Made by a program: the position numbers and the translations under genes. From contig QRDG01000350.1 in assembly GCA_012064385.1 (NCBI GenBank), forward strand, positions 922,182 through 986,181: a DNA stretch of 64,000 nucleotides. Direction: 5' to 3'. How positions within the stretch are numbered: the first letter of the stretch is position 1; every line of letters starts with the position of its first letter. Source of the DNA: Puccinellia tenuiflora. Taxonomy: Eukaryota; Streptophyta; Magnoliopsida; Poales; Poaceae. Below the pieces are notes generated by a model. It made no database searches. It was not told where the DNA came from and worked only from the letters and a program-made list of their open reading frames with translations. Positions 33,700-43,459 of the stretch are shown here, piece by piece.

Positions 33700-33881
33700 G
33701 GTATTAGTCCCGGTTCGAGACACGAACCGGGACTAATGTCCCCAACCGAACCGGGACCAATGCTCCATGGGCTCCTGGCAGATCGAACCGGGACCAATGC
33801 CAGGCATTGGTCCCGGTTTATCACTCAATCGGGACGAATGGCTGGTTCGGCTCTGTCCGAAAGGTGGTTTTTCTACTAGTG
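33700..33881. repeat. CACTA right terminal and subterminal repeats
   Basis: Pairs of TAGTCCCGGTTCG and CGAACCGGGAC recur in both orientations, followed by the terminus TTTTTCTACTAGTG. The TCT target duplication is at 33882-33884. Confidence 0.9.
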
Positions 33882-33884
33882 TCT

Positions 33885-34413
<529 letters not shown>

Positions 34414-36105
34414 GCCCTCCGTTCCAAATTAAGTTTGAATTATTTGGGATAAAGTTTTTTTTTTCGAGAAACCTCTCGAAGAGGGCAGAGCGTTCCTGCA
34501 GTCCGTATAGATATAATAAAGTTGACCCAGTTTATAAGGAAAACTGGGCCCAAAAACCAAACAAGCTATACAATGCCATTTTTATGAGGAAAACAGGGCC
34601 AAAAACCCGCTCAGACGAGACGACCCGCCGTCCACACGACGCAAGTCGGCAAAACGCCACAACACACACCACCTGCTTCGGCGTAGCAACCAGATCGACC
34701 TTCGCATTGCTCGAAGACGATCCAGTCATGGTCGACGAACCCTTTGCCCGCGCAGTCTTCATCCAGGTTGCCACCAAATCCACCTATTCCCGGGCCGCCG
34801 CCGCGACGTAGCAACCAGATCGACCTTCGCATTGCCCGAAGGTGATCCAGTCGGGTCGACGAACCTTCTGCCCGCACAGTCTTCATCCAGGTCGCCCCCC
34901 AGACCCACGGAAACCAACGGCCCTGCCTCATAGAACCGTCGCAACGTGGGAGATCGAGGCCGCCGCCTCGACATCCACCACCGTCCGGGACCGCCGCCCT
35001 GGGATCCACTTCCCCTGACCAGCCATCCCATCCATCTGCCGCAAAACCGTCGCACTGGGAGAGCCAATGACTCCAAGACAACGCCTCCAACAAGTAAGTG
35101 ACGCATCCATCACCGTCGCCCGCTCCCGACGGAGCTAAGGCTTTCACCCAGAGACCATCGGACCGCTCCCGTCGGGCCGGTTGTCGAGACTCCACCATGA
35201 TGCCAATAGGAAGGAGAACGACGCCTAAAAGGCGCCGCCATCATAGGCACCGACCGGAGTCGATGCCAGGCTATCGCCCGGAGTTCGAACCGCCTACGAA
35301 GCTTAGGGAGCCGCAAGAAAAGAGATCGCATCTGTGGCCGACCACCGAGCTCCTCCGCATCCCGTAGCCACTACAGCTCCTCATTCTACCGCAGCCGGCA
35401 TGCCAGCCGCGCCTCTTGACGCAGCCATCTGTCCGGGGCCGCCGCCCCGTCTTCCACGCCACCCAGGTGCCGGAGCACGGCAGCAGCAGAGCCACCTCCT
35501 CCTTCCGCGTCGGAACTTCAGCCCCGCCACCGTGGCGCCGGAAAGCCGCCCTCCAGACGCGTCGCACCTCACGCCATCGTTGGCCTGCACTCCGTCGGCA
35601 CGCCGCTAGACGCGCGGTCATCCGCCGCCCGCAGCATCTCCGGCCCGCGCCCCTAGCCATGCAGCCGCGGCCATCCCCGTCGCCAGCGCCATCCGGCCGG
35701 CGCCCCCCGGCCCGCAGAACCGCAGCGCACCCGCGCCCACAGCCCCGCCGCGCCGCCTGGCCACACATCCCCCCGGCCCACGCCCACGCCGCCGCGCACA
35801 TCGCAGCCACCCGTCGCAGCCGTGCCTCTTCACGCGCCGGGGGAACACGAGAGGGGAGGAAACTGCCCTGCCGCCACCTTCCCAGGGGAGTGCGCGGCGT
35901 CTTTCGCCGGCTCCCCTCCGGCGGCGGCGAGCAAGGGAGGAGATCGGTGGGGGCGCGGGGTGGCGGCGGCTAGGGTTTCCCCGAGCCGCCCAGGGAGGAC
36001 GACGCGGGGCTGGGAAGGAAAAAAAGTTTTTGTTCCAAACTTTACAGATACAGCTGGGATAAAGTTGTACTAAATCAGCAACACCTAATTTGGAACGGAG
36101 TGGAG
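34414..36105. mobile_element. Stowaway MITE split by a retroposon
   Basis: CCCTCCGTTCCAAATTA at 34415 and TAATTTGGAACGGAGTGGAG ending at 36105 are Stowaway (Tc1/mariner) terminal inverted repeats with TA on each side. Removing the insert at 34457-36054 and one copy of its duplication leaves about 82 bp, a normal size for a small Stowaway. Confidence 0.8.
34457..36054 (-). mobile_element. Retroposon without reverse transcriptase, nested in a Stowaway
   Basis: A 12-bp target duplication TGGGATAAAGTT flanks it (34445-34456 and 36055-36066). On the minus strand the insert ends in a short A tail (T run at 34457-34464). Its 5' half is GC-rich with AAACCCTAGCCGCCGCC near the start. A unit of about 123 bp is duplicated at about 34680-34890 (GTAGCAACCAGATCGACC twice). 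Reading frames up to 195 codons exist on the minus strand, but I see no reverse transcriptase or endonuclease. It could be a nonautonomous LINE derivative or a processed transcript. Confidence 0.65.
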
Positions 36106-36335
36106 TATTTTGTTGTCTCCTTGCTAGAGCTATAAAAAAGCATGATCTTTTGACCGTTGGATTGACATGTGATGTACAGTGTGCAAACGTGCATTACACA
36201 TGGCTCCAGTCAACGTGGTCAGGATTTTAAACACACGGGCCTCACCCCTTTGCCTTCAGAGTGCTTCAGTCCATGAACCCAATCAAAAGTTCCAGTGTTT
36301 ATATTCTTTTACATTTAGGCCGTTGCATGAAAGTA

Positions 36336-37194
36336 AACAATCTCAACAGTGCCCTTGATCAGTAGGCAGTCATCGCTAACGGGTACGTATGAGAAAGACA
36401 ACGATTGGTGGCGGCCTAGGGTTACAACCCTAGTCGCCGCCGCCGGTGATATCTGTAGCTTCATTGTCGTCGCCGGCAAAGATTCAACGGGTCCTCGCCT
36501 CCTCTAGGTGCCGTCTGGCACTAGAAGGGTGTGGGGACCTCGGACCTGCGCACGGCGCTTTTCGAAGATCCTTAATGGTAGAGTTTGGTTTTTGGTCGTC
36601 ATCTTCTTCGTTAATGGAGATGGTATCGTCTGCAATAAGTGATCTTCCACGCTTCGTTCGACGGCGAGATATTCTTCCCGACGTCAATGGTGGCTTTGGA
36701 AGATCAAGTCTGTCTAGGTATGGTTCTTCAGATCTTGTTTCGCCAGATCAATCTTGGATTGTTTCTCATGGTTGCCGCGAGGAGGTTTGTCCTCGCAATA
36801 TCTATCCCGGCTACTACGTCTTCGGCAATGGTGATTCGTTCTCTCGGCTCCCAACGACGTCGACAAAGTGGTTCGGTTATTTGTCCCTGGAATATCAGTG
36901 GTGGTGCTCTTGCCGATGTTGCTTGATTAATCTAATGGCTGCGTGCGTGCATAAAGGCTTGGCATTGCGGCTCAAAATTAAAAAGGGAGAACCTTCGATG
37001 GTATTCACAGGTCTGTGGTTTGATGGGGTTGGCGTTGTTCTACGGCTGCCTTTAGAAAAGTATAAGATTATGTCATGGATGAAGAAAGAGGTTGAAGATC
37101 TCATAGATTTGCTAGTCTATTTTAGTTTTGTTTTTGTAATCGATGTAATCGTGTACTCTTTGCTGGTTTAATATACGTGAAAAATTAAAAAAAA
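36336..37194 (+). mobile_element. Retroposon without reverse transcriptase, 19-bp target duplication
   Basis: A perfect 19-bp duplication, AGGCCGTTGCATGAAAGTA, flanks it at 36317-36335 and 37195-37213. The insert ends in a short A run. An open frame of 241 codons spans 36446-37171, nearly to the 3' end; it shows no recognised domain, and a hydrophobic stretch near its C-terminus comes from a T-rich tail. The 5' part has GGCGGCCTAGGGTTACAACC, like LINE 5' leaders. It may be a nonautonomous LINE or a long SINE-like family. Confidence 0.7.
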
Positions 37195-37213
37195 AGGCCG
37201 TTGCATGAAAGTA

Positions 37214-37591
37214 TATTGACGTTTCCGTAAATGAAATTTTCATTCAACTTTCGTGTGGATGGCAAATATGAAATCAAAACCAAGCTTTCCATATATATTC
37301 TTTACTTAAGATGGATTCGGTAGCCGGTAGGTGTGAATTTTTTTCCCAAGTGGATTTTACACGACTCTTAATTTTTTTTCTTCATATTTAGACCTTGGTA
37401 GTTGAGTTAGTTACGTTTTTGCACACGCCTGGTTCAGTAGTTGCATCACTCGTGTAGAGTAGGTGGTCGGTCCAAGAAGAATACATGATTCCTTGCCATC
37501 AAATGTCGTTGCCATCCAATGCTGGACAAGGAAGGAGAAGTACGCCATTGTACACAACGGAGAGGGAGAGGTCGGAGGCAGCACCGAAGCC
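37214..37591. other. Spacer before the NIP fragment
   Basis: The left part continues the host sequence interrupted by the retroposon. The right part may be the promoter and 5' leader of the aquaporin fragment. No motif could be singled out. Confidence 0.4.
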
Positions 37592-37962
37592 ATGGAAGAA
37601 GGGCGAGACGGGGTGGAGGCCAAGTGCGAGGATTCAGAGGACGCGGGAAACACTAACAGCAGCAGCAGATGCAACTGCAGCGACATGATCTCCGTCCAAT
37701 TCATGCAGAAGGTATATATATGGCTGCAATAGGATAAATAGTTTGGTGCAACTTAGATGAAGCAGCATTTGCACGAAGAAATTTTTGACGCAAATTTGGA
37801 ACAGATTCTCGCAGAGATTTTGGGGACCTACTTCATGATCTTCGCGGGGTGCGGCTCGGTGGTGGTGAACCAGAGCACGGGCGGCACGGTGACGTTCCCC
37901 GGGATCTGCGTCGTGTGGGGGCTCGTCGTCATGGTCATGGTCTACTCCGTCGGCCACGTCTN
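37592..37962 (+). pseudogene. NIP-type aquaporin gene fragment (exon 1 and part of exon 2)
   Basis: Exon 1 (37592-37711, 40 codons) starts MEEGRDGVEAK and ends SVQFMQK at a GTATAT donor. Exon 2 begins at 37805 after GGAACAG and reads ILAEILGTYFMIFAGCGSVV, then TFPGICVVWGLVVMVMVYSV. The join gives FMQK-ILAEILGTYFMIFAGCG, the first transmembrane helix of nodulin-26-like intrinsic proteins at their usual intron position. Such proteins conduct water, glycerol or metalloids across membranes. The homology stops at GHV (37960), just before the first NPA motif, and position 37962 is an N. After it the sequence is unrelated T-rich DNA. Either the gene is truncated or the assembly joins two sequences here. 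Confidence 0.8.
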
Positions 37963-39205
37963 TTTCTTTCTTTTCAAATCTTCTATGTAAGTAAGGTGAT
38001 GGCTGATTTCAACACTTTATGGTAAGCCGTTAATGTATTTGCAAGGGCATCCTTGTATAGAAGGACTGTAGGACATCCTGAGCCAAGGCTTCGCAAGAGA
38101 TCCGGGCAGAAGAGCCAAGATGCAGCATGTCAAATGAGCCTAGGGAGACGTCATTCGAAGAGGATTTGCATGGCCATCTCGTGCTAAAAGCTACAGAGTA
38201 GGCACTGGGAGTCATGAGGCCATCCCCTGATGCTGAGACGATCCGACGTTCACAACTAATTCTGAACGGCAAGCCATACAAAGAAACGGTAATTAGGAGG
38301 CACCCAAACCTTCCAGACGAGCTATTTGAATTCAGCTATTGCTCGAATTCCGAATGCATCCCAATCTTTATTATTAGACCCATCTATCGGAAAGAAACAA
38401 ATGAAAGGTCCCTCCGTCCAACATCCTTGGTGTCATTTATCCATGGCTGCTCTCATATGTGGTCATTCTTGCGTGGCTACAAATCATGCGTATTTATCTA
38501 CAGCTTTGAGTCTCCACTCTCTGGTAGAATAGGATGTGGTTTTATAGATACGAAGCATGTACACTGTGTGAGGGAGACATAACTGCTGATCAAAATCGAC
38601 CTAACAGCCTAAACTGCCCTTCAAGAATAGCATTAATTAAACTGCCCTTCGAGAATAGCATATGTTTGGAATTTTGGATGCCCGGCACATTTCCATATAT
38701 TTCTTTGAGGCCGGTTCTATAGTCTAGACAAAATAGGACACATTGAAGAAAGAAAATCTCTAGCCTATTTTCAGATCCTCTTTTACCCTGTAGCCAAATT
38801 GTTGCCAACGAATTTCATTATTAGTTCACGAACGTGGGCCTCATGTTGGAAGGTGAAGATTAACATGGTGTCATCCACACAAAACAGTGTGGTATATACG
38901 GCATGCCATGTTCAATAGTCAGAATTAATATATTGAAATCATTTAGGCGCAATATCCTTTTATAATTTGTAGTTTTCCTTTGATAAACCTCTTAAATAAA
39001 TGAATGGTGGAAATTTGAATTTAACCCCCCTCCAATCAAAGGGTAGACCAGTCTACTTACTATTGAGTTGTTTCTCAAAAGGTTTGATCCTTAATTCACG
39101 AATATTGTTGTGCGACCTTTGAGAAACAACTCAATATTGTGTGCCCTTCAGAGACAGTGGATCCATTTCGATCTTATGATCTGCCGACTTGAAAATTTGA
39201 GTTGG
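37963..39205. other. Intergenic DNA with a LINE remnant
   Basis: Apart from the short reverse-strand LINE remnant listed separately, no gene is seen. The frame at 38214-38582 on the plus strand lies opposite that remnant and is probably a shadow. Confidence 0.4.
38240..38322 (-). pseudogene. LINE zf-RVT remnant
   Basis: Minus-strand translation gives LVWKVWVPPNYRFFVWLAV, then QN, a stop, L, a stop and TSDRL. This resembles the zinc-binding reverse-transcriptase tail (Pfam zf-RVT) of plant LINEs, which typically reads IWKxWAPPKxKFFxWLA. Two stops within a few residues show decay. No element ends were found. Confidence 0.5.
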
Positions 39206-39213
39206 GTCGCACC

Positions 39214-39767
39214 CAGGGTTTTGGTTACCGGTCGGTAAATCCGGTTACCGGCCGGTAACCGAGGATCCCGAGCACCCCCGGTAAGTGTGCTAATCGGTCA
39301 AAAAATCTCGAGATTTTTTTGAAAATTTTGAATTTAAACGCCCAGGAATTAGGTAAGTAATCTGTATTCTCATAGTGTCTGATGTAGAAGCGTGTAGCGC
39401 AGCGGTAGCCACTTGCTGTGCCCTCCCGTGTGTCCTGGGTTCGAGTTCCGCCACTGCTCATTTTTTGTGTATTATTCTCTCAGTACAACATTTAATCAAC
39501 GTAATTATTAAAATAAAATGGACAACAAGATTCGACCTTGCAACCTCGGGACAGTGCACGAAGCCGGAAGCATACATACCACTACGATACGAACAGACTT
39601 GTGTTCAATTTAAGTTAAAACCCTAAATAACTCTTGCCAAGCGAATTTGAATTCAAATTTTTTTTTTAAATTTGTCCGGTAACCGCTCGGGATTTCTCGG
39701 TTACCGTGGTAACCGGGAATCCCGAGCCCCCTCGGGATTTTTTTCATATCTGGGAACCAAAACCTTG
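39214..39767. mobile_element. hAT-type MITE with tRNA-like insert
   Basis: The ends are CAGGGTTTTGG and the inverse of CAAGGTTTTGG (10 of 11 match). A perfect 8-bp target duplication GTCGCACC lies at 39206-39213 and 39768-39775, both hallmarks of hAT elements. Subterminal inverted copies of GGTTACCG and TCCCGAG follow. No transposase is encoded. The centre holds a tRNA-like sequence with Pol III boxes. Confidence 0.88.
39388..39460 (+). other. tRNA-like sequence with A and B boxes
   Basis: TAGCGCAGCGG (39395-39405) fits the Pol III A-box consensus exactly. GGTTCGAGTTCC (39438-39449) fits the B box with one deviation, 32 bases downstream. A T-arm-like stem pairs four of five bases and the acceptor stem only in part, so it is a tRNA relic or a SINE-like promoter rather than a working tRNA gene. 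Confidence 0.6.
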
Positions 39768-39775
39768 GTCGCACC

Positions 39776-40050
39776 TCACACGTGACAGATGAATAACCAT
39801 ACTTTTGCTTCGGTGGCCTCCCCCCGGGCGAAAGTTTTGGCTTACGGATGGCAAGGATTGGCCCATAAGTTTCTATAGGAAGGTTTTGAGGGAAACTTAC
39901 CTCCTCGGTTTTCCTCCGGGGGGGGCGAACAACGATCTCAGGCCAGAGTTGCCTTATGATCCAAGTGGCCGGATTCATTGGCACGTGCGCACCACGGTCA
40001 AATCTGCATCTTAGCTAGTAATCAATCACATTCACATGAGACAGGAGAAG
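39776..40050. other. Short spacer before the copia element
   Basis: A 69-codon frame on the plus strand (39805-40014) and an overlapping reverse frame are both open, but neither shows a domain. It could be a gene relic of unknown origin. Confidence 0.35.
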
Positions 40051-40055
40051 GGTCG

Positions 40056-40273
40056 TGTTAGAAGATAGGATTAGCCGTGTGCATGTCTTGTACGATAAGT
40101 TAGAATCCTAGCAAACTAACAAACGATAACGATCCAGGTTGTTGTGGACGTATCGATCTAAACCTCCTGATTGTATTGCTACCGACCTGTCCAAGGTCCT
40201 ATATATAGATGAGCTCCCGGCTTCAATTGAAGTACGGCAGAACCAATCTCCAATCTCATCTCGCGTTTTTACA
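40056..40273 (+). repeat. 5' LTR of copia element 1
   Basis: It is 218 bp long, starts TGTTAGAAG and ends TTTTTACA. A TATA-like CTATATATAG lies at about 40199-40208. Confidence 0.95.
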
Positions 40274-40307
40274 TGGTATCAGAGCAAGGCTTCTGAGATC
40301 CAACGCG

Positions 40308-42092
40308 ATGACCACATCCCCAAGCACCACTTCCGCCACTGCCCCGTCCCTGAACTCCGGTATGTCTGGGGCCAACTCCGGCGTCTCCCTGTCCATGGGC
40401 TCCTCATCGTCCGGGTTCATCTCTGTCCCCAATATCGGACAGATGGTCACCGTCAAGCTTGCACGCGACACCCACCTCCTGTGGAAAGCGCAGATCGTGC
40501 CTATCCTGCGCGGGCACCAGCTCCTCGGCTACGTCGACGGCACCCTCACCCCGCCGGCAAAGGTCGCTCCTGCGTCAACTGAAGAAGGCGCCGATCTGGT
40601 GCCAAATCCGGCCTACACCGCCTGGTACATCCAGGACCAGCTGATCCTGTCGGCCCTGCTGTCGACGCTCGCGCCGGAGGTGCTGGCGCGGGTCACCGGA
40701 CTTGCGACATCTGCTAAAGTCTGGGCTGCGCTGAAAAGGATGTTCGCGTCCCAGTCCAGAACGAGGATCACCCACCTCAGGCGCCAGCTCGCCATGCTCC
40801 AGAAGAGAGACCTGAGCGCCACCGACTACTTCGCCCGAGCCAAGTCGCTCGGAGACCAGCTGGCAGCAGCTGGACAGCCGCTGGAAGACGAGGATCTCAT
40901 CCTCTTCATGCTTACCGGCCTCGACAACAGCTACGACGCCTTCGTCACCTCCATCAACCTCAAAGGCAACGGCATGACAGTAGACGAGTTCTACTCCCAC
41001 CTCCTCGACAATGAAGCTTTCCGGGAGACAAGCAACACCAGCTACCAGATCTCGGTCAACATGGCCAGGCGTGGTAACGGCGGTGGCCGCGGCCGCGGCC
41101 GTGGTGGCGGTGGAAGAGGAGGAGGCCACCAAGGTGGAGGAGGTCGTGGGCAAGGCGGGAGCTCATCTGGCGGCCCATCGGGTGGCCAATCTGGAGGGTC
41201 ATCCGGCAGCGGGTCATCCGGCAACAAGCGGAACAACGGCAACAACGGCGACCGCCCGGTGTGCCAGCTCTGCAATAAGGCTGGCCACGTCGCCTTCCGC
41301 TGCTACAACCGGTTCAACCACAACTTCCAGCCGGAGGAGCCACGCTTCGTCAACAACGTCTCCACCGGGCAGCAAGGATTCGATGGCGCATGGTACATGG
41401 ACTCAGGGGCGACAGACCACATCACCGGCGACCTCGACAAACTCCATATCCGCGAGCAGTATTCCGGAAAGGATCAGGTGCACACGGCAAGTGGAGCAGG
41501 TATGCCTATCACACACGTTGGTCAATCTATTCTTCACACATCGAACCATTCCCTTCAGCTTAAGAATGTTTTGCACGTCCCACACACACAAAAGGATCTC
41601 TTATCTGTTTCCCGTCTTACCAAGGATAATAATGTTTTTATTGAGTATCATCCTTTCCATTTTCTTATTAAGGAGCGGGGTTCGAAGAAGGTTCTAGCTC
41701 AAGGACCCAGTGAAGGCGGCCTCTATCCTCTTTATCCAGGACGTTCGCATCATCACCGGACGGCACTCTCCATCAATAAACCTAGCCATGCACAATGGCA
41801 CCATCGGCTTGGACATCCTGCCTCTGCCATAGTCGACCATGTCATAGGTCAATTTAGTCTTCCGTGTGGTAGTAGCAAAAATAAAGCATCGGTTTGTGAT
41901 GCATGTCAGCAAGGAAAAAGCCACCAGCTTCCCTTTGCTAGATCTTCAAGAGTCACTTCTTTTCCGCTTGAGCTTGTTTTCTCTGACGTTTGGGGGCCTG
42001 CGTGTCCCTCGTCAGGGGGTTTTAAATTTTATGTCAGTTTTATAGACGATTTTAGCAAGTTTACATGGGTCTATTGTCTTTATCATAAATAA
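40308..42092 (+). CDS. Copia gag-protease-integrase N-terminal part
   Basis: The ATG at 40308 lies 34 bp after the LTR and primer-binding site. Residues about 1-280 are gag (UBN2-type, with AYTAWYIQDQLILSALL). A Gly/Arg-rich linker precedes a CX2CX4HX4C zinc knuckle (CQLCNKAGHVAFRC, about 318-331). The aspartic protease active site DSGATDH lies near residue 365. A GAG-pre-integrase HHCC part (HHRLGHP near 497, CDACQQGK) and the first integrase Asp in FSDVWGP near 559 follow. A TAA at 42090 ends the frame within the integrase core. Gag packages RNA and the protease matures the polyprotein. Confidence 0.9.
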   Translation: MTTSPSTTSATAPSLNSGMSGANSGVSLSMGSSSSGFISVPNIGQMVTVKLARDTHLLWKAQIVPILRGHQLLGYVDGTLTPPAKVAPASTEEGADLVPNPAYTAWYIQDQLILSALLSTLAPEVLARVTGLATSAKVWAALKRMFASQSRTRITHLRRQLAMLQKRDLSATDYFARAKSLGDQLAAAGQPLEDEDLILFMLTGLDNSYDAFVTSINLKGNGMTVDEFYSHLLDNEAFRETSNTSYQISVNMARRGNGGGRGRGRGGGGRGGGHQGGGGRGQGGSSSGGPSGGQSGGSSGSGSSGNKRNNGNNGDRPVCQLCNKAGHVAFRCYNRFNHNFQPEEPRFVNNVSTGQQGFDGAWYMDSGATDHITGDLDKLHIREQYSGKDQVHTASGAGMPITHVGQSILHTSNHSLQLKNVLHVPHTQKDLLSVSRLTKDNNVFIEYHPFHFLIKERGSKKVLAQGPSEGGLYPLYPGRSHHHRTALSINKPSHAQWHHRLGHPASAIVDHVIGQFSLPCGSSKNKASVCDACQQGKSHQLPFARSSRVTSFPLELVFSDVWGPACPSSGGFKFYVSFIDDFSKFTWVYCLYHK

Positions 42093-43459
42093 ATCTGATG
42101 TTGAAAAGTTTTTCTTCAGTTTCAAGCTCACGTTGAACGACTCTTGAATCGCCAAATCCTACAAGTCCAAACAGACTGGGGAGGCGAGTACCAAAAACTA
42201 CACCCTTTCTTCCAAAATCTTGGCATAGAACACCACGTGTCATGCCCACACACACATCAACAAAACGGATCGGCCGAGCGCAAACATCGCCACTTAGTCG
42301 AGACAGGCCTAACCCTACTTGCTCATGCATCCATGCCTATTCGCTTTTGGGATGAAGCTTTCCAAACAGCTTGTTTTCTCATAAATCGTATGCCTAGCTA
42401 GCCGCACCATTAACATGCTCACACCTCTTGAACGACTCTTTGGCACCAAGCCTGACTATTCCTTTCTAAAAACCTTCGGGTGTGCATGCTGGCCATGTTT
42501 GCGGTCATACAACAATCGAAAACTTCAGTTTAGATCCAAACGATGTGTATTTTTGGGTTATAGCAGTCGTCACAAAGGGTACAAGTGCTTGCACATTTCT
42601 TCTGGCCGCATATATGTCTCTCGTGATGTAGTATTCGACGAGCAAGTTTTTCCTTACTCCGATATCTCCCCAACTACCACGCCTGAATCCCTTGGCGATC
42701 AACTCCTTTTACCACCAAACACATTCCCGTTTTCCTCTTACCAACCTGGTTCGGTAGTTGGAGTCTCGACTGATCACGTTCGTGGTAGTGCATCACCTAA
42801 TTTATCTCGCCAAATGCAGTTTGATCCGGGTTTCTCGTCTGTGCAGGAAAACAGCGCGCCTACGTCTCCGCGCTCTCCCGTGATTGACGCCACCAGCCGC
42901 CCATGCAGCCGGGGCTTCTCCGCTCGACGCAGCTTCTCCCGAGTCAACTCGCGAGTCGAGCCCTGCGCGCACGCCATTGCGGAACACTGCCAGCCCAGCC
43001 GGCTCGACTGACTCCAACGGCTGCGCTTCAAGCTCCACTAAGCCGATCACAACTGATCTGTCTGCATCACCACCGCCTGCGTCCCCTGTTGTGCCGGCTC
43101 ACCCCATGTGCACTCGCCGGCGTGACAATACATGGCGCCCTCTTGTGCGCACTGACGGGACCAAGCACCGGCAGGCTAACCTCGCTACGGTTGAACCTGT
43201 TGATCACCTAGAGGCTGCCACCGATGCATGTTGGAAGCAGGCGATGGACGAAGAATATGCAGCACTGCTTCGGAATCAAACGTGGCATCTCGTGCCCCCT
43301 CCGTCGCGACGCGATGCAACCTGATTGATAGCAAGTGGGTATTCAAACTGAAGCAAGCACCGTGCTGATGGAACAATTGATCGGCACAAAGCACGCCTTG
43401 TCGCCAAGGGATTCAAGCAACGGTATGGAGTTGACTATGATGAAACTCTTAGCCCTGTC
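42093..43459 (+). pseudogene. Copia integrase C-part and reverse-transcriptase N-part, broken
   Basis: Integrase resumes at about 42120 with TDWGGEY (second Asp) and HTHQQNGSAERKH (catalytic Glu), then meets a TAG at 42399. The next piece, 42415-43011, is in another frame (GTKPDYSFLKTFGCACWP, YSSRHKGYKCL). The following piece, about 42884-43324, is in a third frame (AATDACWKQAMDEEYAAL) and ends in TGA. The start of reverse transcriptase (SKWVFKLK) follows near 43340 with another break. At least four disruptions are seen, so no complete pol product is possible. Confidence 0.85.

Larger units (their letters stand above)
21244..33881 (-). mobile_element. Complete CACTA (En/Spm) transposon, 12.6 kb
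   Basis: The left end is CACTAGTGGAAAATCCCCC and the right end is the inverse of CACTAGTAGAAAAACCACC. A 3-bp duplication TCT stands at 21241-21243 and 33882-33884. Both ends carry subterminal repeats of the AGTCCCGGTT / AACCGGGACTA type (21265-21440 and 33705-33835). Two transposon genes lie on the minus strand: a TNP2-like transposase (33435 to 30103) and a TNPA/Ulp1-like gene (25704 to 21805). Both are broken by stops and frameshifts, so the copy is nonautonomous. Extra cargo includes a third frame at 28785-28246 and three tandem arrays. Confidence 0.93.

Noticed and set aside
39388..39460. A working tRNA gene
   Set aside because: The Pol III boxes are good, but the acceptor and D stems pair poorly and it sits inside a MITE, so a functional tRNA is unlikely.
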